DNA from: Areca catechu
Taxonomy: Eukaryota > Streptophyta > Magnoliopsida > Arecales > Arecaceae
Length of the DNA stretch: 64,000 bases
Reading direction: 5' to 3'
Assembly (NCBI GenBank): GCA_021397845.1
Contig: JAHSVC010000030.1
Coordinates: forward strand, 1,240,001-1,304,000
The notes below the pieces were generated by a model that did no database searches, had not been told where the DNA came from, and saw only the letters and a program-made list of their open reading frames with translations. This document shows, one piece after another, positions 1-10,631 of this stretch (the stretch's first letter is position 1; each line of letters begins with the position of its first letter). The position numbers were made by a program, and so were the translations under genes.

Positions 1-493
1 TGAATGGCATCATCCGGTAGCAATGCATCTCCCAGTCTGTGATGAAGGCAGTGTGCTCCTCATCTTCTGGGTGCATCTGGATTTGGTTGTACCCAAAGAA
101 TGCATCCATAAACGAGAGCAAGCGGTGCCCTGAGGTGGCATCGACCAGTTGGTCGGTCTTTGGAAGGGAGAAGCTATCCTTTGGGCAGGCTCAGTTAAGG
201 TCGGTGTAATCTACACATATCCTCCATTTCTTGTTACTTTTCTTGACCATGACCACGTTCATCAGCCATCTAAGATACTGTACTTCGTGAATGAACCTGA
301 TTGTGAGGAGCTTCTCCACCTCCTCGTTGACTGTCCACTGCCTCTCCGGGGCAAAGCATCTCTTCTTTTGCCGGACCGGGCGGTACTTCGGGTCGATGTT
401 CAACCAATGAGTAATGATGTCAAGGGGAATCCCTGACATGTCTGCCGCTGTCCAGGTGAACACATCTGCATTCACCCAAAGGAAATTCAACAA
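1..493 (-). pseudogene. Tat-like Ty3/gypsy reverse transcriptase, N-terminal part
   Basis: Reverse transcriptase fragment of a Ty3/gypsy pol polyprotein, which copies element RNA into DNA in virus-like particles. Read on the minus strand, 493 to 191 is open and carries the region before the fingers domain (VNADVFTWTAADM, YRPVRQKKR) and the conserved MVKKSNKKWRICVDYTDLN block. After a frame break, 190 to 1 continues with LVDATSGH, FMDAFFGYNQIQMHP and TAFIT, the first palm motif including its catalytic Asp. The YxDD box would lie beyond the left edge. Wording of these blocks matches plant Tat-lineage elements. Protease and gag follow on the same strand at higher coordinates in the expected order. 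The frame break makes it a pseudogene. Confidence 0.88.
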
Positions 494-577
494 GTGAGCC
501 CGCTCTTCTTCTTGCAGCTGGGCCCGATCTGTACCATCTTCGATAGGTCTGCACCGAAGGGATAAGTCAACAGATGC

Positions 578-1116
578 TCAACTGGGCACCCCTGGGGTCC
601 TGCACCCTTTGGTCAAGGTCGTCGATGCTGGGATCCTCCTTGACACTTCTGGCCCTAGGATAGCTTGCAAATAGTGTTGGATCGGCTGAGGTGCCCCCCT
701 CTTCTCCCCTACGCCATAAGGAGTGGGAAACTGTACCAACAGCTGCTTTGTAGAGATGACCGCATCGAGCAAATTGAGTTCGGGGTGGCCAAGGATCACG
801 TTGTAGGTCGAAGGGAGCCTAATAACCATGAAGGTCATCATGACCATGCTCTGTCGAGGTGGTGATCCGGCAGTAACAGGGAGAGTGATCTCTCCTTCAA
901 CCCCCATAGAGTCTCTAGTAAAATCGACAAGGGGGTGTGCACTGGCTTTAGTCGAGCAGAGGATAAATTCATCTTGGAGAAGGCATCATAAAAAAGGATA
1001 TCAGTTGAACTTCCACTATCAATCATAATCCACTTTATAGGATGCCTGGTAATTGTCATCTCGATAACTATGGCATCATTATTTACATTTCCACTCCCAG
1101 TTCCCTCCTCCCTCAT
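578..1116 (-). pseudogene. Tat-like Ty3/gypsy aspartic protease
   Basis: Retropepsin-type protease domain, which would cut the gag-pol polyprotein. The minus strand shows the active-site block MIDSGSSTDILFYDAF (catalytic Asp in DSGSS) near 980-1030. Further on comes the flap and C-terminal block YNVILGHPELNLLDAVIS, matching the usual ILGRPxLN motif. The two halves lie in different frames, overlapping around 838-907, so a frameshift breaks the domain. It lies between gag (1187-2370) and reverse transcriptase (1-493), the normal Ty3/gypsy order. Family assignment is secure from motifs; lineage (Tat-like) is inferred from the wording of the blocks. Confidence 0.85.
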
Positions 1117-1186
1117 AAAGGGAAGTACATTATCTGACCTCTCCCCCTCTTGGGCTCTCTTAGGAGTGTGCTATATCCCCAACATA

Positions 1187-2370
1187 TTATATCCACAGGC
1201 TTCTCGGTGGGCCGGTTGTTGACTGGAGGAGCAGGAGGAAGAGCTGCAAGTGCTTGAGGCTCTGCCGGGATCTTACCCCCATGAACTTTTTGAGGTAGTC
1301 CCTTCTTATCAGATGTTCAATCTCTCTTTTGAGGTGGCGGCATTCCTCGGTGTCGTGGTTGTGGTCATGATAAAACTGACAGTACTTTATCTTTTCACGA
1401 CCGTTGGATGGCCTTAGTGGGGTAGGGTGGCGTAGGTAGCGCTCGCCCTTAATTTTCATAAGGGTTTTCAACCTCGGGGCGAGAAGAGGAGTATATCTTT
1501 CTTCTGGGATGGGGTCGCTCTTCGACTTCGGTCCTGGTCAGAAGTTCGGAGTCGTTCTGGGCCTCCACATCCTGGATGCCTCTCCTGGAGGCTGCTTCTT
1601 CAGTGGTTTCCCATCCAACTCTCCTGGTACGGTCTGCCTCCTCGGCATGGATGTACTTGTGGACTCGGAGGAAGAGGTCAGAGTACATTTTCAATGGCTT
1701 CTTATCTAGGGAGTAGGTCAGGCGAGAGGTCCTGAGCCCTCTCTTCAGCGCCAGAATGGTGATGGGCTCATCCAGGTTGTATATTTCCAGTGCAGCAACC
1801 TTGAAGAGGGTCACATAGTCCTGCAAGGACTCATGGTTCTACTATCTGATGGAGAAAGACTGTCTACCTCTTGTGGCACCCTCCGATAGGCATCGAAGTG
1901 GGCCATAAATCTTCTTTCTAGTTATGCAAAGGAGTTGATGCTTTCAGGCTCGAGATGGGTAAACTAGACTCGAGCAGCCTTCTGAAGAGTGGCTGGGAAG
2001 GCAATGCAGAGAAGGGCATCGATTGCCCCGTGCACTTTCATGAGATCCTTGTAGCTCTCCAGGTAGTCCAGGGGATCGGTGGTCCCATCATAGGGATCCA
2101 CTTGAGGCATACGGAACCGACTCAGGATCGGTTCCTCTTAGATTTCTCGAGAGAAGGGGGGATGGGTGTCATGGCCTGCTGGCTCATGGGAGGAGCCCTG
2201 CATGTTTGCAAACTAGCGAGATAGTTCCGCCAGTTTATGCTCTTGTTCCTCTAAGCACTTTTCATCCATGCGCTTGATGGCCTTGTCGGTGGAACCTTCC
2301 ACCAAGGCCATCGAAGGAGATGAAGATGACAACTGAGGAGGGTCACGATGGGGAGCCTTGCTTTAATGAC
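1187..2370 (-). pseudogene. Tat-like Ty3/gypsy gag
   Basis: Gag (capsid and nucleocapsid) of the same minus-strand gypsy. From the upstream side, 2370 to about 2120 reads an N-terminal segment rich in Lys and Glu (IKRMDEKCLEEQEHKLAELS). Next, 2110 to 1830 reads the retrotransposon gag core (VDPYDGTTDPLDYLESYK, AFPATLQKAARV). Then 1826 to 1449 continues with DYVTLFKVAALEIYNLD and YIHAEEADRTRR. The C-terminal part, 1471 to 1187, has CQFYHDHNHDTEECRHLKRE, the Cys/His nucleocapsid motif typical of Tat-lineage gags. Several stops and frame changes interrupt it. No intact start could be assigned. Confidence 0.82.
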
Positions 2371-3778
2371 TTCGACGATGCTTAACAGCGGCATGCTCGA
2401 AGGCTAGAGATCAGCTCTCTCGATCAATGACCCAGTTCACTATCTCTTTGCCGGAGTTTAATGGCTTCCCCGGGGATCAGTCTTAGCCCATGGTAGCGAT
2501 GGCCTTCCATGGAAGGAGCGCATGCTATTGTAGGGTACAGTGGCTTGGGTCGTAGGGGTCTGTGGCTGTAGCTGGGTGGCCAGGGATCGGTGCTGATGCT
2601 ATAACTATTGCACTATCGTAGTTAGAGCCTGCATCTGCTAGGCAAGCATGGTGAGCTGGATGTCCACTGGGGGCAGTTATGGTGGAGCGGGGAGTTCCCT
2701 CTCTGGGCTGTGTGGGCCCTCATGAGAAGGAGTGTCTTTCGCATGGCTGGTGGAGGCTTCCCGCTCATGTGTCACCACCATTTCTTGGGCGAAGTTGTTT
2801 ATAAGGGGATTAGTTTGAATCAAACTATGTCCTGCCCCCTTCCTAGCATGCCAATCTATTGCTGCTTATATCACCATGGCCTACAGCTCTAGCATGGCGC
2901 TGGACATCAACCTCCTTACCCAAAATTCAGCATGCATACCCGGACCTGCAAAAGGAGGCCGGGTCGGGTATCCCAGCAGGGGCACTTCGATGATCAAGTT
3001 AGTGAGCAATCTAAGAAAATAGATCCTCCTCTGTGGATCCCTGTGCGGTCTCCATGCATGGAGGAGTTTTTTAAGGAAAGAGTAGAGTGGGAGTTGTAGT
3101 GGAGAAGGAGGGCTTGAGCAATGATGGCTGTGTCCATTGAGACTCTCCCGACGAGTTCTCCGGTAGCCTTAGAGTGCTCAAGCTTGCTTGCTCCCCCTCT
3201 ACCAACTTTTTCTTATCTTGTTTGAAGGCCCTTAGGATATCCTTTGTAGACCATGGATCCTCTCCATTCTCACCTTGGGTTCTCCCCCTTCTAGGAGTGC
3301 TCGAAGGTCAACGACTGGCAGTGCCTCATGGGTCATGCCTCGGTATCCTCTCCCTTCATGGTAGGAAGTTATGTCATGGATTCTGACCTCCTGGTAGGTT
3401 GCCATGCTTGGAGAAAGTTGGCAGAGCCTCGATCCTGGGGTAGCCGCTCCTAGGTTTGAATCTCCTGGCATGGCTTTCTTCTTCCGAATGGTGCGAACGG
3501 GTGGTTGGGGAATGCGGTGCCTTGATTGGAGCACTCTTTCCTAATCAATGTAAACAACGATGGAAGAGATCCTGGTGCTCTGGGGAGATGCTCCTCTGTA
3601 GGTCGGCGTACTTCCCCTTAATAGGCCTTGGGTGGCGTGCTGCCACCCAATGAATTTAGTGGCATTTCTTTCTCTTTGCCCTGGGGGCTTTTGAGGCATG
3701 GTCGACCTTGGCCAGTAGGATAGCCTCGACCAGTAAACCTTTCCATCGAAGGGCACTCGGCTCGAGGGGAGGGAGCTC
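2371..3778 (-). other. Probable 5' leader or gag N-terminal region of the Tat-like gypsy
   Basis: About 1.4 kb between the recognisable gag and the solo LTR at 3779. Short minus-strand open stretches (for example 3534-3232) are rich in Arg, Pro and Gly, but I recognise no domain. Position implies the untranslated leader or the poorly conserved start of gag. I found no primer binding site here, so the element's own LTR edge is not placed. Confidence 0.4.
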
Positions 3779-5038
3779 TGATGCGGCAAGCATATGATTA
3801 ATGTTTTGAATATGGTGTTTGTAGAGCAATGAAACCTAATTATACTTAGCATTGTACTCATCTTAATAAGATTTAAGGATTATATGAAAAGGGACTATTA
3901 CATGATTAGACACAACTCTAAAACTAAGAAGGAAGAAGATCTAGACAATAGGGGCTAATGATTGAGGACTTACCTTGATGAGTTTTCCAACCTTCCTATG
4001 ATTCAAAACTTGAAACTACTGATGCTCAGGACTGGAGATCTTGGATAACAGTGATCAAAACCCTGGACTTGTGCTTCAGCTTGTTGGTTCATTGTCAAGG
4101 GGACCCTGTTCACAACTCAAGGACTTCGAAGGACCCTGCAATGAAGATCAAAGTTAAGGTTGAAGGATGCAAACATAAAGAAGGGATGGGAGAACTTGTG
4201 AACAAAGAAAAGATAGTTGAGAAGATCTGGCTGACTCCAATGCCTTTGCCTTGAGCTTGAATGATGAATTGCTAGGGAAGAGAGTGGCTTTGGGCGTGGA
4301 AGAAGAAGATAGGAAAAATTTCACACATAAAACTCAAGACAACTTCACTTCAAACTTCATTCATTTCCAAAATCAATCTCTTTTACAATGGCCGTCCAAG
4401 GCTTTTAATAGCCTCACAAAGCTAGCTTTTGAAATTTAAAAACTCCCCAAATCGAGGAGGATTACAAGGGGGGTTGGAGGATTTGGTGGAGAACTTGGAG
4501 GGATGTGGCCAACCTCCTTGAATTTGAATCTCCCTTGTTGGCGCCCAAAGGGTGATGAGGTGGCTGGTGAAGTGGCACCTGATGACGTGGCATGGTGAGG
4601 TGGTCTTCTACTTGGATAAGAATGACATGTGGCACCCAGTGGTCCTAGTTGATGGTCCTTTCTCTTGCTTGGTTGATGTGTCTTCTCTTCTTCATGTGGT
4701 CAAATTTTGGGGTTTAGAATTTGAGTCTTGTTGCTGGCTTTCATGGCTTTAAGACTTGATTAGACTTAACTCAACTGAATTAGACTTAACTCAACTGAAC
4801 TGACTTGACTGACCTAGACTTTAAAACTTGAAATGGACTTACAGGAAATGAAATTTTAAAAGTAATTACAGGACTCAATAAACACTCTTGATTTGAAACT
4901 CAAAATTAATTACAGGACTCTTGAAAAGGAAATGACTCTTGAAAATAAAATATTTTTGAACTAAAGGATACAAGGTAACCTAATTATCTTCGATCCTTGT
5001 TGGAGTGAAGTTTCTTTTGGCTTCTGGTGTCCACACCA
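3779..5038 (-). mobile_element. Solo LTR of the gypsy C family (element M)
   Basis: On the minus strand this starts TGGTGTGGACACCAGAAGC at 5038 and ends ATATGCTTGCCGCATCA at 3779, the same ends as the LTRs of gypsy C (10632-15812). It also shares the inner segment before the end (ATTAGGTTTCATTGCTCTAC). Direct repeats AGCTC flank it at 3774-3778 and 5039-5043, so it is a genuine insertion later reduced to one LTR by LTR-LTR recombination. No coding sequence is present. The TTGTAATCCTCC and CCCAAAT blocks of the C LTR are also recognisable near 4440-4500 on the minus strand. Confidence 0.93.
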
Positions 5039-5378
5039 AGCTCGACTCTGCCCGAGGTGGGCTCAACCTCGAGGGAGCCGCTCGGTGGAGGAGCTTGAAG
5101 AGAGGGAGCTTGACTTCGACTGAGGCGGGCTCGACCTCGGGGGAGCCGCCTGGCGAAGGAGCTTGAAGAGAGGGAGCTTGACTTCGACCGAGATGGGCTC
5201 TACCTCGGGGGAGCTGCCCGGCGGAGGAGCTCGAAGAGAGGGAGCTCGACTTCAGCAAAGGTGGGCTCGACCTCGGGGGAGCCACCCGGTGGAGGAGCTT
5301 GAAGAGAAGGAGCTCAACTTTGGCCGAGGCAGGCTCGACCTCGGGGGAGCCGCCTGGCGAAGGAGCTCGAAGAGAGGG
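5039..5378. repeat. Tandem repeat, five units of 68 bp
   Basis: Five head-to-tail units begin at 5039, 5107, 5175, 5243 and 5311. Each starts AGCTTGACTTC (or a close variant) and ends GAAGAGAGGG, and all are GC- and purine-rich. Because 68 is not a multiple of 3, long open frames here are repeat artefacts. Tandem arrays in the untranslated region are known for Tat-lineage elements, so this probably belongs to the 5' region of the minus-strand gypsy. The solo LTR at 3779-5038 inserted at its left edge. Confidence 0.85.
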
Positions 5379-6071
5379 ACTGACGTGGCAACATCTGCCA
5401 GCACGGCTGCCACTAGATCCAAAGGGGGACTTCATGTCAGTGATCCCGCCACATCACATGCCTTTACTAGTAACGGTACCAAAAATTTGATAGGCTGCGA
5501 TGTTGTTGTTAAGACACCGTGACTATCAATTTAATTAATCGATTTCTTAATAAAATTAGAAATTCATAGAAAAGATGAGTCGGGTCGAATCCACAGGGAA
5601 GACAGTATATTGAATGTTTTGAAATCTTTGATTTAAGAAAGTGAATAGATTGAAGTCAGGAAAATAAAAATTAAAGTACAAAAAGTAAATAACTTGGTAC
5701 TACTATCTACTATTTAGATCTTAGTATCTACTTGCTATAAAAATAAAGAACATAAATTTAAAGGTCTAAGAAAATAAACTTTATATTAATTGAAACCTGG
5801 GTCCTACTACAAAATGCAATTGAATAAAAAAAAACTATAACAAAGATTGGAAGTAAATGGATGTAGCCTTGTCGAGAAGATGGTTGACGAACTCCCTTCT
5901 TCCTTCATACTTCTTGGAGCGAACTGGCTTTTTCTGCTTCTTCTTCCATGGATCTTGATCTGAAGATCGACGTAGGCAAAAAAATGGCATAGGTGGCATA
6001 GCTTCTCCTATAAGAAATCTTACTCTTAGAGGCCAACCCGCAACCCAAAGTTGGACCTCCTATCCTGTACC
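5379..6071. other. Unclassified AT-rich stretch before gypsy B
   Basis: GC-rich remnant to about 5515, then AT-rich DNA that includes the phrase GTCGAATCCACAGGGAAG near 5583. I see no coding domain, LTR end or primer site. Its right edge is the insertion site of gypsy B (GTACT at 6072-6076), and the sequence resumes at 28251. Confidence 0.5.
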
Positions 6072-6076
6072 GTACT

Positions 6077-7345
6077 TGGTGCAGGCACCAGAATACGAAA
6101 GAGGCTCCAAGCAAACCAGGTCAACCAAGCTCCATATGGATTACAAGTGAATAAATCAGACTTCAATTTTGTCTTCAACTTTATTTTTAATTTCAGCATG
6201 AGTTCTGTAATTAAAGTCGAGTCCATTCCAATCTTAATTTTATTTAGTTTTGTTAGGCTCAATTTAGTCTTGTTGGGATCAATTTGATCTTGTAAATAGT
6301 TGGATCTTGTAATTAGACAAGTTGGGTTCAAGTTGGGTTCAAATTGGATAAGATCATGACCATGAAGCATCAAGATGGGATGGAACAAACCACCCCAACC
6401 ACCTTGCCAAGTTGGAGCACCACCTCACCATGCCAAGCCACCTCACCTCCCATGCCACATCATGATGCCACCTCACCATGCCACATCACCTCCATTTGGG
6501 CATCCAAGAGTTTTGAACTTGAATTCAAGTTGTAACTCCCCCACTTATCTTTCCACTCTTCATGCATAAATCTCACTTATCCCTCCACTCCTCACTCCAC
6601 TCTTTAAGCTTGTAATTTGAATTTGAAAGGGCTAGGGAAGTCTATAATACCCTAATCCTCTTGTAATCAAGCATGTTATGTTATGAATGAAATTTGAAGT
6701 TCTTTTTCCTCCATTGCAATCTTTTTGCTTTGCCACTTCGTGAGGGAGAAGGGTGTGAGGCCCAACCATTGTTCTAGCTCCAAGAAGTCTCCACCAACCA
6801 GCTCTTCCAACATCCAAGAAATTGCCATCAAGCCTTTTCCTTCCCTCTCCTATCTCCATTGTTCTTACTTTGTTTATTCCCAACCCTTCCATGCCCACTC
6901 ATGTTCTTTGTTTTGCAGGATCCCTTAAGTGCTTCCAGTCAAGGTCGATGTCCTCTTTGCCTCTAAACCAGTAGCAATAAGTTTCTACTTTCGAGGAAGA
7001 GATAGCCTTTTCATCCAGTCATCAATCTTCGAGTATTGAAGAGTGATCCCATTACAAGAAAGGATTCTTGAGTTCATTGTTGGTACAAAATCCCTTCCTT
7101 CCCTCTAAGGTCTAAAATATTTAATAGAGTTTTGTCCTAATCAGATGATTTCTCAATTAGGAAGGTCCATTTTCTTTACTTGCATGTGATTTGCACTGCG
7201 GGATACCAACTATCTCTTTATTAGTCTTCTTTAGTGCACTTAATCATTCCTTTATGGCTGAATCTTGCTATTATGTTTAGGGTTGTTGCTTAACTTTAAT
7301 TACTCAATCTCTTTATGTAAGATTTTTCATCACCATCTTGCACCA
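6077..7345 (+). repeat. Gypsy B 5' LTR
   Basis: Begins TGGTGCAGGCACCAG and ends CATCTTGCACCA. The same sequence, diverged, forms the 3' LTR (10395-10452 plus 27040-28250). A TATA-like stretch (TCTATAATACCC, 6641-6652) corresponds to CTATAAATATCCC at 27549 in the other copy, so the 5' copy has lost 2 bases of the box. Confidence 0.92.
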
Positions 7346-7349
7346 ATCT

Positions 7350-7361
7350 TGGTATCAGAGC
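7350..7361 (+). promoter_or_regulatory. Primer binding site, gypsy B
   Basis: TGGTATCAGAGC, complementary to the 3' end of initiator Met-tRNA, 4 bases after the LTR end. It primes minus-strand DNA synthesis. Confidence 0.9.
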
Positions 7362-7797
7362 ATGGTAGATTAGGACATGCATGTATAAGTGCTGAAATTT
7401 ATGCATATGTTGAAATTTCTGCATATTAGGACATAGATCTGAAAATTGATTCAATAATTATTCATATCTTAGTTTAATTTAGCATCCAACATTAATATTT
7501 CCCAGTTCAAACCAGGTCTGAAATCTCCTTCATAGATTTTAGATCTGAAAATTTGAAAAGTATTGCATCATTTTCATTCTTTGATCTAAGGTTTCACACC
7601 TTCTGAGCAGATATACGAAAGTATACTTTCACGACCCATGGGAGTAATGAGCTACGACCAGACGTGAGATCCTTAGGTTAAAGGTTTGATGTGCTAATTG
7701 CTTGCTTGATGTGTGATTGCGTGAATTTGTCAAAGTAATTGCTTGAATTGCTTGATTTTTCTTGTTAGCACATTAAACACCCCATAATTTTTGGCAC

Positions 7798-7935
7798 ATT
7801 TCAAATTTAAATTTTCCCAGGAATTTTGGAATTTAGAATTTAAATTTAAATTTTGAATTTTGAATTTTGAAATTTGAAATTTGAAAATTTAAACTTGAAA
7901 TTTAAATTTGAAATTTGAAATTTAAATTTGAATAA
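7798..7935. repeat. AAATTTGAAA low-complexity block in gypsy B leader
   Basis: About 140 bp built almost only from shuffled TTTGAAATTT and AAATTTAAATTT words, hence highly self-complementary. Likely grown by replication slippage. It lies in the leader between primer site and gag. Confidence 0.8.
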
Positions 7936-8468
7936 CTAGTTTTAAATTCTGTTGATTAGTTAAGATTGTTGTGATGTTGCATTCATTCTAAATTACTTAA
8001 AGGGCAATGCTATTATAAGATAAGGAAAGTATTTCATCACCTTTCCTTGGCCCAAAAACAACCCACCTTATCTTGCATTGAACCCAAGCCTTAAATAAAA
8101 TTGAGTAGAAATCTAATTAGAACTAGGAACACCAACAGGTCAAGCACAAGTAGTGTGTTGGGGCTAGTGCAAATCAATTCTTTACTTGCATCCAGAGATT
8201 GGTGTCTAAGGCTAAGGGTCAAACGGCAAATGCCTTAAGTGGACTTGTGGTTATTTAATTAGGACCCTATGAGAGCAGGGGGAGCCTCCCATAATCCCAC
8301 TTCTTACCTGGTCAGTTAAAATGATAATTGTAGACTTGATTATACTCAGTCAATTCATTCTACATCGAGCTTCTAAATCTAGGAAACCCCTAGAACGAGT
8401 CTCTATGCTTCATGTCCACTAGATCAGGAACCCCATACCAACATTTCTAAACCTAACCAAGTGTCACC

Positions 8469-8980
8469 ATGGACCCAAATCTTGAAACTTTATTGAGAAC
8501 CATGACTGAACAATGCAAACAACTAAACAATAGGTTTGACCAAATGGAGGAGCGAATCGGGATCCTTGAAGAGAACCATAAGCCCCGTACTAAACCTAAA
8601 TCACCCAGACCAACTCCCCTTTATCCCATAATCCATCGCCATGATCCCATCCCTGAACATGACCATAGACACCCACACCAAGACTCCAATGATTCGGAGG
8701 AAAGAGCCCTTAGGAACATTCACCTCGATGCACCCATTTTTGATGGAAATCTAGACCCTAAGGTGTACGTTGATTGGGAGAATGATATGGATCAATATTT
8801 TGAATGGTATGAGATGTTGGAAGAGAGAAATCTCAAATTCACTAAACTTAGGTTAGTCCGACAAGCTAGGTTGTGTTGGGAAAATGTTGAGTGCATTTGT
8901 CATCAGAGAAGAGACATGCCCATAGCCATATAGAGAGCCATGAAGATCAAACTTAGAAAAAAGTACCTACCAATGTCCTA
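8469..8980 (+). pseudogene. Gypsy B gag, truncated
   Basis: Starts MDPNLETLLRTMTEQCKQL, with a short coiled-coil-like N-terminus and a His/Pro/Asp-rich linker. Then comes the beginning of the retrotransposon gag domain (NIHLDAPIFDGNLDPKVYVD, EWYEMLEERNLKF, VRQARLCW). A stop follows MPIAI at 8931. The next codons read AMKIKLRKKYLPMSYEQ in frame before the gag domain ends abruptly at about 8985. Compared with gypsy E gag (48497 on), the stretch from the FIxxW part of gag to the zinc knuckle is deleted. Capsid assembly function is therefore lost. The start matches that of gypsy C (12989). Confidence 0.85.
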
Positions 8981-9059
8981 TGAGCAGAGGGGACCCATAA
9001 CCCATTGACCCGAACCCAATAGGATTAGTACCCCTGGATATAAGCCAAGTACTAGTCAA

Positions 9060-9625
9060 GTTCCCCTTAGCCGACCCACCCCTACCACCCCATTTGTTCA
9101 TAAGGATGACATTGAAGAGAAAATATATATGGCAGACCCAGAATTAATTGGCCAAGAAAATACTCAGACCGAGGCTATATTGGAAGGACAATTAGAAGAA
9201 AAGAACTATGAGGAGTATAAACTACCATCACTAGGACTTTACCTGAGAAAATACTAGAAGAGAATCAAATTATAGAGCCTAGTCTTGAAATTCAAGAATA
9301 AGAGGAAAATAGTGAGGACATGGTTTCTTCAATTCAGTACCCTCAGGGAGAATTCACTTTTTTAGTTCCAGTTAAAGATCTCTTTCCTGAAATTGCTTAT
9401 TCATCCTTTCATAAAGTGGACCTTTTATTGCCTGTAGATATAAATCAATGTCCAAACCTTAAGGTTATCTCCATTAATCAAGGACTATTCCGCAAATCCT
9501 CTTCTTATTTCCTACCCTATCCTAAGGCTTCCAATGCTTCTAGAACCACTCGATCATACTTTGTTGAGGTTAATAGGTTGCATAAATTCTTTGAGAACGT
9601 TAGATTTGTCACATATTTCTAGAAG
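9060..9625 (+). pseudogene. Gypsy B central segment shared with gypsy C
   Basis: Acidic, poorly recognisable coding remnant. It reads DDIEEKIYMADPELIG and EEKNYEEY, then after stops EENQIIEPSLEIQE. The open stretch 9320-9622 contains NLKVISINQGLFRK, SSYFLPYPKASNAS and RSYFVEVNRLHKFFE. Gypsy C has matching phrases in the same order (EPSPETSE, NLKVIMSNQGLFQ, DSYFLPFPVS, HFDEITRMHELLK). I recognise no catalytic motif and no known family. It lies where protease to integrase would be in a complete element, so it may be a linker made by an old internal deletion, or captured sequence. Confidence 0.6.
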
Positions 9626-9781
9626 ACCTTATGGCATTTATTAGAAGTCCATATAAATTTTTATCTGCATGTCTCCACCAACCAAGGGTCAAGCATAAAG
9701 TTATAGTTAAAGATTTAATAAATTCCTTTCGATAGGAATGCATAGTCAAACTTGTAATTTGTTAGGTGTTGGTATGAGTCA

Positions 9782-10340
9782 TATGCACAGCATGTTAGAG
9801 AGTTGCACAAAGAAATTAGTAAGAAAATTAATTTGAGCAATGAAACATTCAAGCATATGGCTAATTCCTGTAAAGAGTCAAAGAATATTATGAAGGAGAC
9901 TATATGATGATTAGGCTTAGATCTGAACGGTTCCCACCAGGAACCAAGAAAAAGTTGCATGCTCGCGGTGCAGGTTTATTTAAAATAATAAAAAAAACTG
10001 GACCTAATGCGTATGTGCTTGAGTTACCATCTGATTTAAGTATCAGCTCGACCTTCAATGTTTCAGACCTAGTAGAGTATAAGGAGCCAATAATGATACC
10101 TAGTGAGCTTTTTGGGCTTGAGCCTATTTTTGAGAGTGAGCCTACCCCTGAGTGTCCACCTGCCACTTTACCAAAATAGTGGATAGGATTGAGCATATTC
10201 TGGATGACCAGGTTATTACTACTAGGAATAAAGGTTATCAATGCTACTTGGTTTATTGATAAGGTCGACCAGAATGTGAAGACTCATGGATCACTTGAGA
10301 GGATCTACAAAGATCAACCCAGATCTACTAGAACATTATC
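9782..10340 (+). pseudogene. Gypsy B integrase C-terminus with chromodomain-like tail
   Basis: C-terminal end of a Ty3/gypsy integrase. It reads YAQHVRELHKEISKKINLSN, then after a frame break at about 9904 MMIRLRSERFPPGTKKKLHA, GPNAYVLELPSDLSIS and FNVSDLVEYKEP. These belong to the GPY/F-type module that follows the integrase core. Near 10183 another frame reads RIEHILDDQVITTRNKGYQC, the start of a chromodomain-like fold, then stops. The integrase core is absent. Gypsy C and E have the same module at 13920-14563 and 59080-59700. Confidence 0.85.
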
Positions 10341-10394
10341 AAAGTCAAGTTAACCCATACTCGATAGGGTCAAGTTCTTCCATCACGAGAGAGT

Positions 10395-10452
10395 TGGTGC
10401 GGGCACCAGGATATGAAAGAGGCTCAAGCAAATCAGGTCAACCCAAGCTCCA
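10395..10452 (+). repeat. Gypsy B 3' LTR, first segment
   Basis: First 58 bases of the 3' LTR (TGGTGCGGGCACCAGG...), ending in CTCCA, the target site of copia A. The LTR resumes at 27040. A purine stretch (ACGAGAGAG, 10386-10394) just upstream is the likely polypurine tract. Confidence 0.92.
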
Positions 10453-10631
10453 TGTTGACCCCATAAGTGATCATGATGATAACCAAACATTTGAGCATGT
10501 ACATTATTACTAACAACTCTTCAAGTGTTTACAAGTTTTGTAGGATGAGTTAATTGATCAAACTTCAACTCCTACGTCTTTGTTCTTGTTTGAGTTGTGT
10601 TGTAATTTGTTTTTGTAAAGAAGAACCAATG
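10453..10631 (+). repeat. Copia A 5' LTR, first segment
   Basis: Starts TGTTGACCCCATAAGTG and runs to CAATG, the target site where gypsy C inserted. It aligns with 25294-25475 of the 3' LTR. Confidence 0.92.

Noticed and set aside
4980..5522. Repetitive Pro/Ser/Glu-rich proteins on both strands
   Set aside because: These come from the 68-bp tandem repeat, whose period is not a multiple of three; no homology to a known protein is visible.
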